A stretch of DNA of 64,000 nucleotides from Aeromicrobium wangtongii. GTDB lineage: Bacteria; Actinomycetota; Actinomycetes; Propionibacteriales; Nocardioidaceae. Of the stretch, positions 63,546 through 64,000 are shown piece by piece. The notes beneath the pieces were generated by a model. That model saw only the letters and a program-made list of their open reading frames with translations. It was not told the origin of the DNA and did no database searches. The DNA is taken from positions 1,984,001 to 2,048,000 of the forward strand of contig NZ_CP102173.1 in assembly GCF_024584515.1 (NCBI RefSeq), in the 5' to 3' direction. The translations under genes and the position numbers were made by a program. How positions within the stretch are numbered: the stretch's first letter is position 1; each line of letters begins with the position of its first letter.

Positions 63546-64000
63546 GTGTTCTGCTCCTTGGTGAGGATGTGCGGGGTGAGGTCTTCGGTGGGCGGTGCCC
63601 AGGTGTCGGGATCGGCGTCCATCTGGTCGCCGCTGCGGATGTCCTTGACGGCCGCGGGCGGGAACCAGACGTACGGGATGCCGCGCTTCTCGGCATTCTG
63701 GATCTGCTTGCCGAACTTGGCCGCCTTCGCCGCGACCTCGGTGGGGATGCCGCGCGCCCGCAGGCGTCCGGCGATGGCATTGCTCTCGGCGCGGGAGTCC
63801 TCGGAGTCGACGGCCACCAGCACCGCCGACGGGACCGAGCGGGACGCCGACAGCTCCAAGGGTACGAGCAGGCGCGACACGCCCAGCGAGATGCCGACGC
63901 CCGGGTAGGTGGAGCGACGGTCCTGCGCGAGCTGGTCGTAACGTCCGCCCGAGCAGATCGAGCCCAGGTGCTCCCAGCCGGCCAGACGCGTCTCGAAGAC
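63542..64000 (-). CDS. hisS: Histidyl-tRNA synthetase (3' part)
   Basis: C-terminal 152 residues of HisRS; the gene continues beyond the window edge. The visible part has the end of the catalytic core, including the histidine-binding SGGRYD and the motif 3 region [15 protein letters not shown], then the anticodon-binding domain ([17 protein letters not shown] to [12 protein letters not shown]). The stop overlaps the aspS GTG by GTGA, the usual hisS-aspS pair. The reading continues in frame without a stop up to the last base. Confidence 0.95.

Overview
The window is GC-rich chromosomal DNA from a high-GC Gram-positive bacterium (Actinomycetota). Family-level features support this: a mycobacterial-type integration host factor next to gmk, a PriA without recognisable ATPase motifs, IF3 with a long charged C-terminal tail, a long-form HisG, a DUF6167-like gene beside alaS, and the fixed order alaS-ruvX-mltG-aroE-aroC-aroK-aroB-pepQ-efp-nusB-pyrR. 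A Nocardioidaceae-like organism (Aeromicrobium or Nocardioides type) is my best guess; that is inference, not something the sequence proves. No phage, plasmid, insertion sequence, CRISPR array, rRNA or tRNA gene was seen.

Layout. Nearly everything is transcribed from the minus strand. Positions 1-9437 hold a cyclophilin lipoprotein and an arginine operon read in the order argG-C-J-B-D-F-R-H, headed by two ArgR-type boxes in front of argG. Positions 9499-14101 are a plus-strand envelope block: an acyltransferase-3/SGNH protein, a DUF2207 protein and LemA. A striking 451-bp mirror-inverted array of 21-bp units fills the gap between lemA and the convergent pheT. Then come pheST, an orphan PAS histidine kinase, a SpoU-type RNA methyltransferase and infC-rpmI-rplT (IF3 starting at AUC).

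A plus-strand ACT-GNAT acetyltransferase precedes SseB-like and PH-like genes, hisG, hisE and the riboflavin operon ribD-ribE-ribBA-ribH, which has an FMN riboswitch. Upstream are rpe, rsmB, fmt and priA. A divergent ArsR/SRPBCC pair carries its own operator. Past a perfect two-way terminator lie metK, coaBC, rpoZ, gmk, mihF and a small lipoprotein, then the pyrimidine operon pyrR-pyrB-pyrC-carA-carB-pyrF with a PyrR-binding site over the first ribosome-binding site.

Further on are tspO, a WecG/TagA glycosyltransferase, nusB-efp-pepQ, the shikimate genes aroB-K-C-E with a prepilin peptidase among them, mltG, ruvX, alaS, two small membrane-protein genes, rarA, aspS and the 3' part of hisS, which runs off the window.

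How it works together. Biosynthetic genes sit in tight translationally coupled operons with ATGA, GTGA or TGATG overlaps. Three have visible feedback control: ArgR boxes (arginine), FMN riboswitch (riboflavin) and PyrR-RNA site (pyrimidines). Carbamoyl phosphate from carAB feeds both argF and pyrB. The most unusual signal is a set of intergenic palindromes (the inverted 21-bp array, and elements at 39725, 47250 and 61681) that resemble one another in design but not clearly in sequence, plus REP-like 20-mers inside the ends of priA and carA.
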